Positions 50,692-59,073 are shown, numbered from the stretch's first letter. The stretch: DNA of 64,000 bases from Achromobacter pestifer (GCF_902859625.1 NZ_CADIJX010000005.1:434001-498000); one strand, 5' to 3'. Made by a program: numbers and translations. Notes: a model not told the origin generated them from the letters alone.

Positions 50692-51747
50692 TCAATGTAA
50701 CGTCCGCGCGCCCTTGCGTGCCCGCTTGATCTCGTACATCCGCGCATCCGCCAGACGAACCGCCGCCTCGGCGTCCAGACCACGCGGGTCCACCGCCACG
50801 ACGCCCACGCTGGCGCCTTCATACGGTACCTGCGCCTCGCCCAGCTGATAGCGTCCAATGGTCGCAGCCGTCGCGCGTTCCTCCAGCGCCCGGGCCGCGT
50901 CTTCGGCTTCGCCGCGCAGGGCTTCACCCCCTGGCCCGGCATTGCCTCGTTCGATGGCGGGCCCCGGGCCGATCAGCACGAACTCATCGCCGCCAATGCG
51001 CCCCAGCATGTCCGAGGTACGCAGCGTGCTGGCCAGCCGCCGCGATATCTCCTGCAAGAACACGTCACCCTGTTGGTGCCCGTAGGTATCGTTGATTCCC
51101 TTGAAACCATCCAGATCGATCACTCCCACCAACACGCTGCCGCCCTCGCGCAAGGCGCGTTTTTCCAGGCGTTCCAGCTCTTCATACAGCGCGCGGCGGT
51201 TCGGCAGGCCGGTCAGCGGATCGGTCAATGCGTAAGACATCAGGCGGACGTTGGCCGCATGCAACTGCTCCATCAGCAGTTCACGTTCCAGGAAATTGGC
51301 GATCACGTTCGAGAACAGCTTCAGCACGGTCTCGGCTTGCGGGGCGATCTGATGCTGCTTGGCGCTAGCGGCGCAGAGCGTGCCCAGCAACATGCCTTCG
51401 TCCGTGCGCACGGGCGCGCTGACATATGTCTGGATGCCCAGCTGACGAGCAGCATCGGAATCAGGCCAGCAGTGGGCGACATCGCTGGTGCACATGCGGC
51501 CTTCTTCCAGCGCGCGCTTGCAAAGCGTGTCCGACCACGGCACTGACAAGCCTTCGGGAATTTGCAGGTCGCCGACATTGCGCGCAAAACGCACATGCTG
51601 CACATCGGCTTTTAAATCGATCGACGTGAGATAAGTGGATTCCAGCCCCGTGACGCTACCCAGCATATCGAGAAGCGGGCGGGTCAATTGCTCGACCGAT
51701 TTGGCTTGCGGCAAGGAATTCGACAGTCCGGCGAGTATCGGATCCAA
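50692..51747 (-). CDS. Diguanylate cyclase with N-terminal GAF domain
   Basis: 351 residues if started at TTG 51747; a TTG at 51750 is equally possible. AGGAG lies seven bases before 51747 and no ATG is in frame nearby. GAF domain about 20-165 (STYLTSIDLKADVQHVRFARN, TYVSAPVRTDEGMLLGTLCAAS). GGDEF domain about 180-350 with DPLTGLPNRRALYEEL, DLDGFKGINDTYGHQQGD and GRIGGDEFVLIG. An inhibitory RxxD site (RTSD) sits exactly five residues before GGDEF. It makes c-di-GMP from GTP, with feedback inhibition. A Gly/Ala/Glu-rich insert of about 40 residues follows the active-site loop. Confidence 0.9.
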   Translation of the reverse strand: MDPILAGLSNSLPQAKSVEQLTRPLLDMLGSVTGLESTYLTSIDLKADVQHVRFARNVGDLQIPEGLSVPWSDTLCKRALEEGRMCTSDVAHCWPDSDAARQLGIQTYVSAPVRTDEGMLLGTLCAASAKQHQIAPQAETVLKLFSNVIANFLERELLMEQLHAANVRLMSYALTDPLTGLPNRRALYEELERLEKRALREGGSVLVGVIDLDGFKGINDTYGHQQGDVFLQEISRRLASTLRTSDMLGRIGGDEFVLIGPGPAIERGNAGPGGEALRGEAEDAARALEERATAATIGRYQLGEAQVPYEGASVGVVAVDPRGLDAEAAVRLADARMYEIKRARKGARTLH

Positions 51748-51899
51748 CAAACATCTCCTCGGAATCGCGCACGTCTTTCGCTGCGCAGTCAATCGGCCCT
51801 ATTCTGGTATGGGTATGGACCGGTCATCCGCCATTATGCACTGGGCATCGTGCACGTTTGCCGAGCGCGACGGGTCGGTCGCTTCCCGTAAAACGTTGA

Positions 51900-51934
51900 A
51901 AACCCGCATTTCCCTCTACGGAAAATGCGGGTTT
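51900..51934 (-). terminator. Terminator after the nitroreductase gene
   Basis: Arms AAACCCGCATTT (51900-51911) and AAATGCGGGTTT (51923-51934) with an 11-base loop. It lies 49 bases past the nitroreductase stop; the minus-strand RNA continues into TTTTCAACG. It is probably bidirectional. Confidence 0.8.
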
Positions 51935-51982
51935 GAATCCCACCATTATGTCGAACGCCAATCAGCGCCCAAGATAATCAGG

Positions 51983-52582
51983 TCAGCCGGCGACGCGGAA
52001 GCGTTCTGCGTCGTCCATGAAGCCCTTGTCGCCAAAACCGTTTTCGTTCGAGCCGAACGGCATTTGCGCGCGCAGCTTCCACGAAGCGGGAATCTTCCAC
52101 TCGCCAGCCACCACGCCGTCAATCAGCGGGTTGTAGTGTTGCAGGCTGGCGCCGACATCAGCGTTTGCCAGCGCGGTCCAGACTGACAGTTGAGCCATCC
52201 CGCCCGCCTGCTCCGACCACACCGGGAAGTTGTCGGCATACAGCGCAAACTTTTCCTGAAGGCTGCGAACCACGTCCTGGTCTTCAAAAAACAGCACGGT
52301 GCCCACGCCTGCGGCAAAGCTCTTGAGCTTCGCTTCGGTCTTGTCAAAGCCTTCGGCGGGCGCAACCTTGCGCACGGCTTCGATGGCCAGATCCCAGAGC
52401 TTGACGCTTTCGGCGCCAAACAGGATCACTGCGCGCGAGCTTTGCGAATTGAAGGACGAGGGGCTGTGCTTGATCGCATCCTGGATCAGGGTGGTCAGTG
52501 CCTCTTTGGAGGCCGACAGGTTGCGGCCCAGCGAATACTGCGTGCGGCGCTTCTTGAGTGCGTCGAGATAAGCGTTGCTCAT
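51983..52582 (-). CDS. Nitroreductase-family protein (YdgI/Frm2-like)
   Basis: 199 residues from ATG 52582 (GAAAGG upstream). The short single-domain form with SNAYLDALKKRRTQYSLGRNL, KHSPSSFNSQSSRAVILFG, FFEDQDVVRSLQ and SWKLRAQMPFGSNENG matches the Frm2/Hbn1/YdgI subgroup of FMN-dependent nitroreductases. These reduce nitroaromatics or act in lipid-signal/oxidative responses; the physiological substrate is unclear. FMN contacts are expected at RRTQYS and at the QMPFG region. It is monocistronic, with a terminator downstream. Confidence 0.88.
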   Translation of the reverse strand: MSNAYLDALKKRRTQYSLGRNLSASKEALTTLIQDAIKHSPSSFNSQSSRAVILFGAESVKLWDLAIEAVRKVAPAEGFDKTEAKLKSFAAGVGTVLFFEDQDVVRSLQEKFALYADNFPVWSEQAGGMAQLSVWTALANADVGASLQHYNPLIDGVVAGEWKIPASWKLRAQMPFGSNENGFGDKGFMDDAERFRVAG

Positions 52583-52721
52583 AAGAAAATAACCTTTCGA
52601 CCAGTAGATAGAGGGTGATATGCGAACGAATTCTACCGGCAGGCCCATGACCAGAACACCCGTCCAAGCTTGAAATCAGCGGATTTTGACCGGAACAAAC
52701 TGTTCCATCCATGCACTCAAT

Positions 52722-53672
52722 CTACCCAACAACACGATCAATAGCGCTATTCGTTCGCCCTTCCGCGACGGTTGAAATCATCCAGTCCCGGAACGCGCCC
52801 ACTCGGGAATCCGCATCGCTACCCAGCGGATACACCAGGTAGTAGGCATATTCCGGCGCTACCCGTACGCCCACGTCGAAAAGCCTGACCAACCGCCCTG
52901 CTTGGACGTCCCGTTCAACCAGCTCCCATTCCACCAACCCCACGACTCCACCGTCGATCACGGCTTGCACCACATGGCTGGACTCGGTGAAAGCCACGCT
53001 GCGGCTGTCGTCGAAACCTTCAATGCCGGCCGCAGCCATCCACATGGGCCAGTTTGGCCAGACCATGCCACCCGGCCTGCAATCCACATAGCAAAGCGTG
53101 TGGGCAAATAGATCACGGGGTGTCTTCAAGGCGGGGCTGGCCGCAAGCAGCGCGGGACTGCACACCGGCACCACCAGGGTGTGGAACAGCCGGTGCGTGA
53201 CCGCGCCGCCGTAGGTGCCCGCGCCAAACCGGATCGCCACATCAACGTCATCGGCATCAAAATCCCGCACCTCATCGCTGATATCGAACGTCAGTTCCAG
53301 CCCCGGGTTCGCGGCGCGGAATTGCGGCAAGCGCGGCAACAGCCAGTTGGTAGCGAAGCGCGCGCCCACTGAAATACGCAGATGCGCGGAACCGCGGCTG
53401 ATGCGCCGGGCCTTGGAGGCCGCCCGTTGCAGCGTATCCAGCGCATCGGCTGCGGCCTCAAACAGCACCTTGCCTGCGGGCGTCAGCTGGATGCTGCGGC
53501 TGCTGCGGACGAACAGCACGATATCCAGTTGGTCTTCGATCTCTTTGATCTGGTAGCTGACGGCCGCTGGCGTCAGCCCAACCTCGTCCGCGGCCCGCGT
53601 GAAGTTCAGATGGCGCGCGGCGGCCTCAAACGTTCTCAGGGCCCGCGTACCCGGCAGCAATCGATTCATCAT
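52722..53672 (-). CDS. LysR-family transcriptional regulator (GcvA-like)
   Basis: 316 residues from ATG 53672 (a second ATG follows at 53669). Winged helix: LRTFEAAARHLNFTRAADEV, LTPAAVSYQIKEIEDQLDI. The ligand domain (GARFATNWLLPRLPQFRAANPGLEL, VDVAIRFGAGTYGG, GVVGLVEWELVERDVQAGRLV) is GcvA-like. It is divergent from the class IV aminotransferase gene with a 104-base A/T-rich gap, so that gene is the likely target. Confidence 0.9.
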   Translation of the reverse strand: MMNRLLPGTRALRTFEAAARHLNFTRAADEVGLTPAAVSYQIKEIEDQLDIVLFVRSSRSIQLTPAGKVLFEAAADALDTLQRAASKARRISRGSAHLRISVGARFATNWLLPRLPQFRAANPGLELTFDISDEVRDFDADDVDVAIRFGAGTYGGAVTHRLFHTLVVPVCSPALLAASPALKTPRDLFAHTLCYVDCRPGGMVWPNWPMWMAAAGIEGFDDSRSVAFTESSHVVQAVIDGGVVGLVEWELVERDVQAGRLVRLFDVGVRVAPEYAYYLVYPLGSDADSRVGAFRDWMISTVAEGRTNSAIDRVVG

Positions 53673-53776
53673 CTTCAAGCCATATTTAATGATCCAGTGA
53701 AAATTACTCGTTTCCCCTGGGCAGGGCAATCATAGATAGTGAAAGGACTTGATGATCCATCCTCCGGAGCCTTTCG

Positions 53777-54595
53777 ATGTCAGTCACCCCGCCCGCTTCA
53801 TTTGTCGTGCAACGCAATGCCCAGTCCGCGTCCCTGCAAGACCTGACGCCCTTGGCGTTTGCCGGCTACGCCCATTTCACCGCCATGCAGATTCGGGACG
53901 GACGGGTCCGCGGACTGGACTTGCATCTGGCGCGGCTGCGGACAGCATCGATCGACATGTTCGGCCAGGCCTTGCCTGACACACAGATCCTGGCCGCGCT
54001 GAGAGCGGCGATCCAGGCGGGGCCGGCGGAGATGTCTCTGGTGGCAACGGTGTATTCCCCCGCCGGCGAATTCACGGTGGCCGGACCCGACCTGCAACCG
54101 GAACTACTGGTGCGTACCAGCCCACCCTCGGCCGGCCCCAGCGGGCCGCTGGCGCTGGCGGCGATCGCGCATGAGCGGATGCTGCCTTCGGTGAAGCATG
54201 TGGGCGAAGTCGCAAAGACCTATCTATTGCGCCAGGCGGTCGCAGACGGGTTTGATGATGCGGCGTTCGTGGACCAGCAGGGCCGTCTGAGCGAAGCGTC
54301 GATCTGGAACTTGGCGTTCTGGGATGGCGAGGCGGTCGTGTGGCCGGATGCCGCGATGCTGACGGGCACGACGATGGGCATCGTACGGCGCCAACTGGAC
54401 CGGATGGGCGTGCTACAGCGGGTGCAGGCCATCACGCCTGAAGACGTGCCTGCCCTGCTTGGCGCGGTTGTCATGAATTCGTGGACGCCCGGCGTGCCGG
54501 TAAACCGGATCGGTGCGTCCACCCTGCCCGCTGCCCCCCGATTTTTGGCATTGCTGCATGCGGCGTATCAGGCAGAGACGCCGGTATCGCCATGA
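53777..54595 (+). CDS. Class IV aminotransferase-family PLP enzyme
   Basis: 272 residues from ATG 53777, downstream of CCGGAG. The fold-type IV pattern is present: FTAMQIRDGRVRGLDLHLARL, then the PLP lysine in SVKHVGEVAKTYLLRQ, FVDQQGRLSEASIWNLAFW and TGTTMGIVRRQL. This group includes branched-chain and D-amino-acid aminotransferases and aminodeoxychorismate lyase (PabC). The sequence does not settle which reaction occurs. Regulation by the divergent LysR is inferred. Confidence 0.87.
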   Translation: MSVTPPASFVVQRNAQSASLQDLTPLAFAGYAHFTAMQIRDGRVRGLDLHLARLRTASIDMFGQALPDTQILAALRAAIQAGPAEMSLVATVYSPAGEFTVAGPDLQPELLVRTSPPSAGPSGPLALAAIAHERMLPSVKHVGEVAKTYLLRQAVADGFDDAAFVDQQGRLSEASIWNLAFWDGEAVVWPDAAMLTGTTMGIVRRQLDRMGVLQRVQAITPEDVPALLGAVVMNSWTPGVPVNRIGASTLPAAPRFLALLHAAYQAETPVSP

Positions 54596-54662
54596 TCGCG
54601 GTGGCATGCTGACCGCGCTGGGCACCCCCAAGCCCAATGGCGCACCGTGGATCTGAGGGTGC

Positions 54663-54851
54663 GTGGTGTCCTGCCCCCGACGCCCCGCCGAGCGCGACGA
54701 ACGCGCGTATTCGCTGGCGGCGACCCAAGCGGGCCGCGCGGCACTGGCCGATATCACTCTGGCCGTGCAGACGCACGATGCGCGGATAAGCAGACTGCTG
54801 AGCGCGGCCGACAAACGTCAATTGATCGGGCTGCTGGGCCAGCTGGGATAG
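54663..54851 (+). pseudogene. C-terminal remnant of a MarR-family regulator
   Basis: About 62 codons read PAERDERAYSLAATQAGRAALADITLAVQ and end ADKRQLIGLLGQLG, the wing and dimerisation helix of a MarR repressor. The DNA-recognition helices are missing, and an in-frame TGA stands at 54654-54656. The preceding 60 bases do not restore the rest of the domain in any frame. It looks like a decayed fragment rather than a gene. Confidence 0.6.
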
Positions 54852-54916
54852 GCTGCGTGGCGGCTTCAGGCCGCGGTGATACGATCACCGGCAAGCCTTC
54901 CTCTTATCCGGAATCC

Positions 54917-55708
54917 ATGACACACGCCATGCCCAGCACGGACCACGCCGATGCACCGCTTAGCACAGGCCGAGGCGGCCTGAATCTGGAAAATGTCCAT
55001 AACGCCCGCGACTTGGGCGGTCTGACCGGCGCCGAAGGGCGGCCATTGCGCACCGGCAAACTCTTTCGCAGCGGAAACCCCGGCCGAGCCAGCGCCGCGG
55101 ACCTTGAATCGCTAAGCGCGCTGGGTCTTGAAGCGGTCATCGACTTTCGCGCGGAGCCAGAAAAAGCCCATGACGAGGCCCATTTCGGCCAACGCTTCCA
55201 TTGGATCGCATCGCCCGTGCTGGACGGAAACATGGCGATGGCCTCGCTGCTGCCTCGCCTGCGCGAAGCCACGCCAGAATTCAGCACCACCATGATGGTG
55301 GAGATCTACCGCGAATTCCCCACGCGCTACCAAGCGCCATTCGGCGGCTTTCTGCAAACCGCCCAGACAGGCAAGACCTTGCTTTTCCATTGCACGGCAG
55401 GCAAGGACCGCACCGGCTTCGCCTCGCTGCTGCTGCTCTCCGCGCTAGGCGTGGCGCACGACGACATCCTGTCGAACTATCTGGAATCGAATCACTGGAA
55501 CGCACGCTTTTTCAGCGAAATCCTGGCCAAGTCCAGCCAGCGCGGCGTGCCCGATAAGGTCATGATGCCGCTGCTTGAGGTCGCGCCCGCATATCTAGAG
55601 GCATCCATGCAGGCGATCGAACAGGAGTTCGGTGGCATGGACCAGTATTTACGGGTGACGATGGGTGTGGACGTGGAGGTATTGCGGGCACATTTTCTAG
55701 AGGCATGA
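54917..55708 (+). CDS. Tyrosine-protein phosphatase (DUF/Tyr-phosphatase 3 type)
   Basis: 263 residues from ATG 54917. N-terminal NARDLGGLTGAEGRPLRTGKLFRSG is the entry strand of bacterial tyrosine phosphatases of the LipA/MptpB type. The P-loop is HCTAGKDRTG with nucleophile Cys159 and the phosphate-binding arginine. AVIDFRAEPEK supplies the usual DLR-like acidic motif. No signal peptide, so cytoplasmic. MptpB-type enzymes can act on phosphotyrosine and phosphoinositides; the substrate here is unknown. It overlaps the next gene by four bases. Confidence 0.88.
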   Translation: MTHAMPSTDHADAPLSTGRGGLNLENVHNARDLGGLTGAEGRPLRTGKLFRSGNPGRASAADLESLSALGLEAVIDFRAEPEKAHDEAHFGQRFHWIASPVLDGNMAMASLLPRLREATPEFSTTMMVEIYREFPTRYQAPFGGFLQTAQTGKTLLFHCTAGKDRTGFASLLLLSALGVAHDDILSNYLESNHWNARFFSEILAKSSQRGVPDKVMMPLLEVAPAYLEASMQAIEQEFGGMDQYLRVTMGVDVEVLRAHFLEA

Positions 55709-56079
55709 ACGCCTTCGCGCGTTTACCGACAACGCTGAATGCCTCATGGCATTTCTTTCCCTGGACCAGACCCATGCTGAAAGACCGCGGATTCCAAATC
55801 TGGCTCGCCTTGTTTGCCCTGGTGGCCGGCACCTTGATTGCCTTGCTATGGCCCAAAAGCGCCCGCTACCCGTCCATCGGAGGCGGCGGCTACGATCTCT
55901 CGAATTGGGTCTACACACTTGCCCTGCTGGCATTCACGGGCTTGTGGACGCTGGTTGCGCTGATGGTCGGCATGAGCCGAAACAACGCCCATGCGGCAAA
56001 ACGCGCCCATTGGCTGGCGGCGATTGGCGCGGCCGTATTCGTCGTGTCGGTGATCGCGTTCGGCCACCATCTGACGTAG
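55705..56079 (+). CDS. Small membrane protein, hypothetical
   Basis: 124 residues from ATG 55705, which overlaps the phosphatase stop (ATGA). An alternative ATG at 55774 would give 101 residues beginning just before the first helix. Three hydrophobic stretches (IWLALFALVAGTLIALLWP, WVYTLALLAFTGLWTLVALMVG, WLAAIGAAVFVVSVIAFG) suggest three membrane helices. No family recognised. The stop codon TAG is immediately followed by the first unit of the 12-bp repeat. Confidence 0.72.
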   Translation: MNAFARLPTTLNASWHFFPWTRPMLKDRGFQIWLALFALVAGTLIALLWPKSARYPSIGGGGYDLSNWVYTLALLAFTGLWTLVALMVGMSRNNAHAAKRAHWLAAIGAAVFVVSVIAFGHHLT

Positions 56080-56207
56080 TTGGCCCCTGCCTTGGCCCCT
56101 GCATTGGCCCCTGCATTGGCCCCTGCATTGGCCCCTGCATTGGCCCCTGCATTGGCCCCTGCATTGGCCCCTGCATTGGCCCCTGCATTGGCCCCTGCAT
56201 TGGCCCC
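56080..56207. repeat. 12-bp minisatellite, about 10.7 units
   Basis: Ten full units of TTGGCCCCTGCA (first unit ending GCC) at 56080-56199, then eight bases of an eleventh. The units are identical apart from the first. The array begins at the base after the stop codon of the membrane protein gene. In frame it would encode Ala-Leu-Ala-Pro repeats, but there is no sign of translation. Confidence 0.95.
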
Positions 56208-56244
56208 TTGGCAGTGGCCGAGTGTGCGATATGCGCGCCCAAGC

Positions 56245-56283
56245 AAAAAGCCCGCTGAAACGTAACGTTTCAGCAGGCTTTTT
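56245..56283. terminator. Bidirectional terminator between the repeat and tRNA-Leu
   Basis: Arms AAAAAGCCcGCTGAAACG and CGTTTCAGCaGGCTTTTT pair with one mismatch around a TAA loop. A/T runs on both sides let it serve the rightward phosphatase operon and the leftward secG-tRNA-Leu transcript. Confidence 0.88.
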
Positions 56284-56295
56284 GCGAGGAATTCT

Positions 56296-56380
56296 TGGTG
56301 CCGACGGCGAGACTCGAACTCGCACAGCTTTCGCCACTACCCCCTCAAGATAGCGTGTCTACCAATTTCACCACGTCGGC
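56296..56380 (-). tRNA. tRNA-Leu (anticodon GAG)
   Basis: 85 bases including encoded CCA. The acceptor arms GCCGACG (56380-56374) and CGTCGGC pair. The anticodon loop reads TTGAGGG, giving GAG. The variable arm is long, as required for leucine tRNAs, and the T arm has GTTCGAGTC. It follows secG on the same strand. Confidence 0.96.
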
Positions 56381-56524
56381 TTTCACCAGATTTCTGAAGC
56401 ACTGCCCATAGGCATTGCCAGAAAGTCGAGCATTCTAGCACGGATTGAATAAATGACGTAAGCGCCTGCAATGGGGGGCCGACGCAAACCGCATCTGCGG
56501 CAACCTCCATGCCCCCCAGGCAAA

Positions 56525-56554
56525 GAAAAAGACCGGCATGCGCCGGTCTTTTTC
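56525..56554 (-). terminator. Terminator after secG
   Basis: Arms GAAAAAGACCGGC (56525-56537) and GCCGGTCTTTTTC (56542-56554) around ATGC. On the minus strand the stem ends in a T run, 16 bases past the secG stop and before tRNA-Leu. Confidence 0.88.
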
Positions 56555-56569
56555 GTGCTTGCCGTGGGC

Positions 56570-57046
56570 TTACTTGGCAGGCGTTTCGGCCGGCTTGTCG
56601 CCCGTGGCGGGTGCAGCGGGCACAGCCGGAACCGAGGCGTCAGGCTTGGCCGGGGCAGCAGGAGCTGCCGGCACCGAACCCGGAACCGACGACGCGGCGC
56701 CAGGAACCGAGCCACCAGCGGCGGGCGCGGCGCCCGGCACTTGCGGCACGGAACGGTCAGACGGGAAGCTTTGCATCACGCCCGAGTCAACGGCCGGGCC
56801 GCTGGTGCCCTTGTGGCTGACGTAAGCCAGGCCAGCGGTCGAGGCAAAGAAGACCACGGCGGCCCACTTGGTGGCGCGCGACAGGAAGTTGGCAGCGCCA
56901 GTGGCACCAAACAGGCTACCGGACGAACCGCTACCGAAAGCGGAACCCATGTCGGCGCCCTTGCCCTGCTGAAGCAGGACCAGAACGATGATAGCCAGCG
57001 CCGAAATCACTTGGACGGCCAGCAGAAGTTTAAGCATCAAGGGCAT
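56570..57046 (-). CDS. secG: SecG, protein translocase subunit
   Basis: 158 residues. The conserved part is residues 1-85: helix 1 LLLAVQVISALAIIVLVLLQQGKGADMG, then FGATGAANFLSRATKWAAVVFF with helix 2. This is the classic SecG two-helix form that stimulates SecYEG/SecA export. The C-terminal 70 residues are a low-complexity Ala/Pro/Val tail (SVPAAPAAPAKPDAS), longer than in E. coli SecG (about 110 residues). It follows tpiA by 21 bases. Confidence 0.96.
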   Translation of the reverse strand: MPLMLKLLLAVQVISALAIIVLVLLQQGKGADMGSAFGSGSSGSLFGATGAANFLSRATKWAAVVFFASTAGLAYVSHKGTSGPAVDSGVMQSFPSDRSVPQVPGAAPAAGGSVPGAASSVPGSVPAAPAAPAKPDASVPAVPAAPATGDKPAETPAK

Positions 57047-57067
57047 TACAGACTCCGGAACGGAAAC

Positions 57068-57814
57068 TTAGATGGCGGCAATACGCAAAAATTCTTCAGC
57101 CACAAGCGACGCGCCGCCGACCAGGGCTCCGTCGATATCAGTCATGGCGAACAAACTGGCGGCGTTGGCAGCTTTGACGCTACCGCCGTATAAAACTTGC
57201 ACCTGCGCCGCGCCCAGCGCGCGCAACGCCGCGCGGATGGCGGCGTGGACTTCCTGCGCCTGCTCGGGGCTGGCGGTGCGGCCGGTGCCAATGGCCCAAA
57301 CGGGCTCATAAGCCAGCACCATGCGCGACACGGCATCGGCGCCCAGCGCCAGAACCGGCTTCAACTGACGTTCGATGACGGCCAGCGTGTTGCCGGCTTC
57401 ACGATCCGCCAGCGATTCGCCCACGCAGACCACGGGGGTCAGGCCAGCGGCCAGCGCGGCTTGTGCCTTGGCGGCCACGGTCTCGTCGGTCTCACCGTGC
57501 AGAACACGGCGCTCGGAGTGGCCGGCCAACGCCCAGCGGCAGCCGAATTCTTTCAACATCGCACCGGAGACCTCACCGGTATAGGCGCCCTTTTCGTGCG
57601 CGCTGACATCTTGCGCGCCCCAGGACACGCTGCTTCCGGTCAAGGCTGAACCGGCTTGCGCCAGATAGGGAAACGGCACACAGATGCCGATGTCGCAGTG
57701 GCTCGCGGCATCCGCGGCGCGCAACTCGGTCAGCAACGCGGCGTTCTCGGCCAGGTTGCCGTGCATCTTCCAGTTGCCCAGCACGAGGCGGGCGCGGTTT
57801 TCGACTGAAGTCAT
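57068..57814 (-). CDS. tpiA: Triosephosphate isomerase
   Basis: 248 residues, full length. Substrate-binding NWKMHGN (Lys16), electrophilic histidine in LAGHSERR, catalytic base Glu in VLAYEPVWAIGTG, and the phosphate-gripping YGGSVKAANA. It interconverts dihydroxyacetone phosphate and glyceraldehyde 3-phosphate in the cytoplasm. First gene of the tpiA-secG unit. Confidence 0.98.
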   Translation of the reverse strand: MTSVENRARLVLGNWKMHGNLAENAALLTELRAADAASHCDIGICVPFPYLAQAGSALTGSSVSWGAQDVSAHEKGAYTGEVSGAMLKEFGCRWALAGHSERRVLHGETDETVAAKAQAALAAGLTPVVCVGESLADREAGNTLAVIERQLKPVLALGADAVSRMVLAYEPVWAIGTGRTASPEQAQEVHAAIRAALRALGAAQVQVLYGGSVKAANAASLFAMTDIDGALVGGASLVAEEFLRIAAI

Positions 57815-57870
57815 GGCGCAATTGTCTGAGAGGGTGAGCCCCGGGGGATGACGCGACCGCCCACGGGCCA

Positions 57871-57890
57871 GCCTGGAAAAAATTCCAGGC
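57871..57890. other. Perfect inverted repeat upstream of tpiA
   Basis: GCCTGGAA-AAAA-TTCCAGGC, eight-base arms with a four-base loop, 57 bases before the tpiA start and 55 bases after the qor stop. It lacks a run of T after the stem, so it may be a weak terminator for qor or a protein-binding site. Confidence 0.45.
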
Positions 57891-57944
57891 GAAACCCGAG
57901 ATTGTATCCTGTTGCGCGGCGATACGCCGAACGCCGCGCGTTTC

Positions 57945-58922
57945 TTACATCGTCAGGATGATTTTGCCGATATTTTCACCGCCTTCCATCATGGCGTGCG
58001 CCTTGGAGGCCTCGGCCAGCGGGAACGTGGCGTGGACGATCGGCTTGATGGCCCCTTTTTCCAACAAAGGCCAGGCCTGTTCGCGCAACGCGCGGGCAAT
58101 GGCGCCCTTGAAGGCAATCGGACGGGGACGCAGCGTGGAACCCGTGATCGTCAAGCGGCGGCGCATGACCTGGGACGTATCCACGTCGGCGCGCGCGCCC
58201 CCCAATTGGGCGATGATGACAATACGGCCGTCGTCCGCCAGGCATTGCATGTCGCGCGCGATGTAATCGCCCGCCACCATGTCCAGGATGACATCCACGC
58301 CGCGTCCGCCGGTGGCGTCCATGACTTCCTTGACGAAGTCCTGGGTCTTGTAGTTGATGCCCTTTTCGGCGCCCAGCGCTTCGACGGCGCGGGCACGGTC
58401 ATCGCTGCCGACCGTCGCATAGACTTTGTGGCCCATGGCACGGGCCAGCTGAATCGCCGTGGTGCCGATGCCGCTGGCGCCGCCGTGCACCAGCAAGATC
58501 TCGTCGTCGGACAGACGGCCGCGATCGAACACGTTGCTCCAGACGGTGAAATAAGTTTCCGGCAGGCCGGCCGCTTCAATGTCGGACAGGCCTTTGGGAA
58601 TGGGCAGGCATTGCGCCACGGGCGCGACACAGTATTCGGCGTAGCCGCCGCCTGCCACCAGCGCGCAGACCTTGTCGCCCACGGCGAAGCCGCTGCCGGC
58701 CACGTCGCCGCCCACGATTTCACCGGCCACTTCCAGACCCGGCAGATCGGAGGCGCCGCGCGGAGGCGCGTAGTTGCCCTTGCGCTGGAAAACGTCCGGA
58801 CGGTTGACGCCTGCGGCGCTGACTTTGATCAAGACTTCACCCGCGCCAGCTTCGGGCGTGGGGCGTTCTACGGGGACCAGAACCTCGGGGCCGCCGGGGC
58901 GGGAGATTTCTACAGCGTGCAT
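57945..58922 (-). CDS. NAD(P)H-quinone oxidoreductase (zinc-free MDR family, PIG3/Qor-like)
   Basis: 325 residues from ATG 58922 behind AAGGAGG. N-terminal GroES-like domain (EVLIKVSAAGVNRPDVFQRKGNY, GLEVAGEIV), then a Rossmann domain with VHGGASGIGTTAIQLARAMG and VILDMVAGDYIARD. The absence of zinc-ligand cysteines and the AGVNRPD motif place it with quinone oxidoreductases of the PIG3 group, which reduce quinones with NADPH. It precedes tpiA, as in Bordetella. Confidence 0.93.
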   Translation of the reverse strand: MHAVEISRPGGPEVLVPVERPTPEAGAGEVLIKVSAAGVNRPDVFQRKGNYAPPRGASDLPGLEVAGEIVGGDVAGSGFAVGDKVCALVAGGGYAEYCVAPVAQCLPIPKGLSDIEAAGLPETYFTVWSNVFDRGRLSDDEILLVHGGASGIGTTAIQLARAMGHKVYATVGSDDRARAVEALGAEKGINYKTQDFVKEVMDATGGRGVDVILDMVAGDYIARDMQCLADDGRIVIIAQLGGARADVDTSQVMRRRLTITGSTLRPRPIAFKGAIARALREQAWPLLEKGAIKPIVHATFPLAEASKAHAMMEGGENIGKIILTM

Positions 58923-59073
58923 CGCGTGCCTCCTTTGCAGCAAATCGATTATTATTGCGCCCTTTACGGCATATCGCGTTGTCGTTCAGGCAGAATGTTT
59001 GCCTGACGGCCGAATCGCCGGACGACAGGCACAGCGTGCCTGCCAAGCAAGTCAGCAAGTTCAAGCAATCCCC

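Noticed and set aside
56080..56207. CRISPR array
   Set aside because: Units are 12 bases and contiguous with no spacers, so this is a minisatellite.
56080..56265. Open frame made of Ala-Leu-Ala-Pro repeats
   Set aside because: It is the translation of the 12-bp minisatellite with a TTG first codon and no ribosome site; described as a repeat instead.
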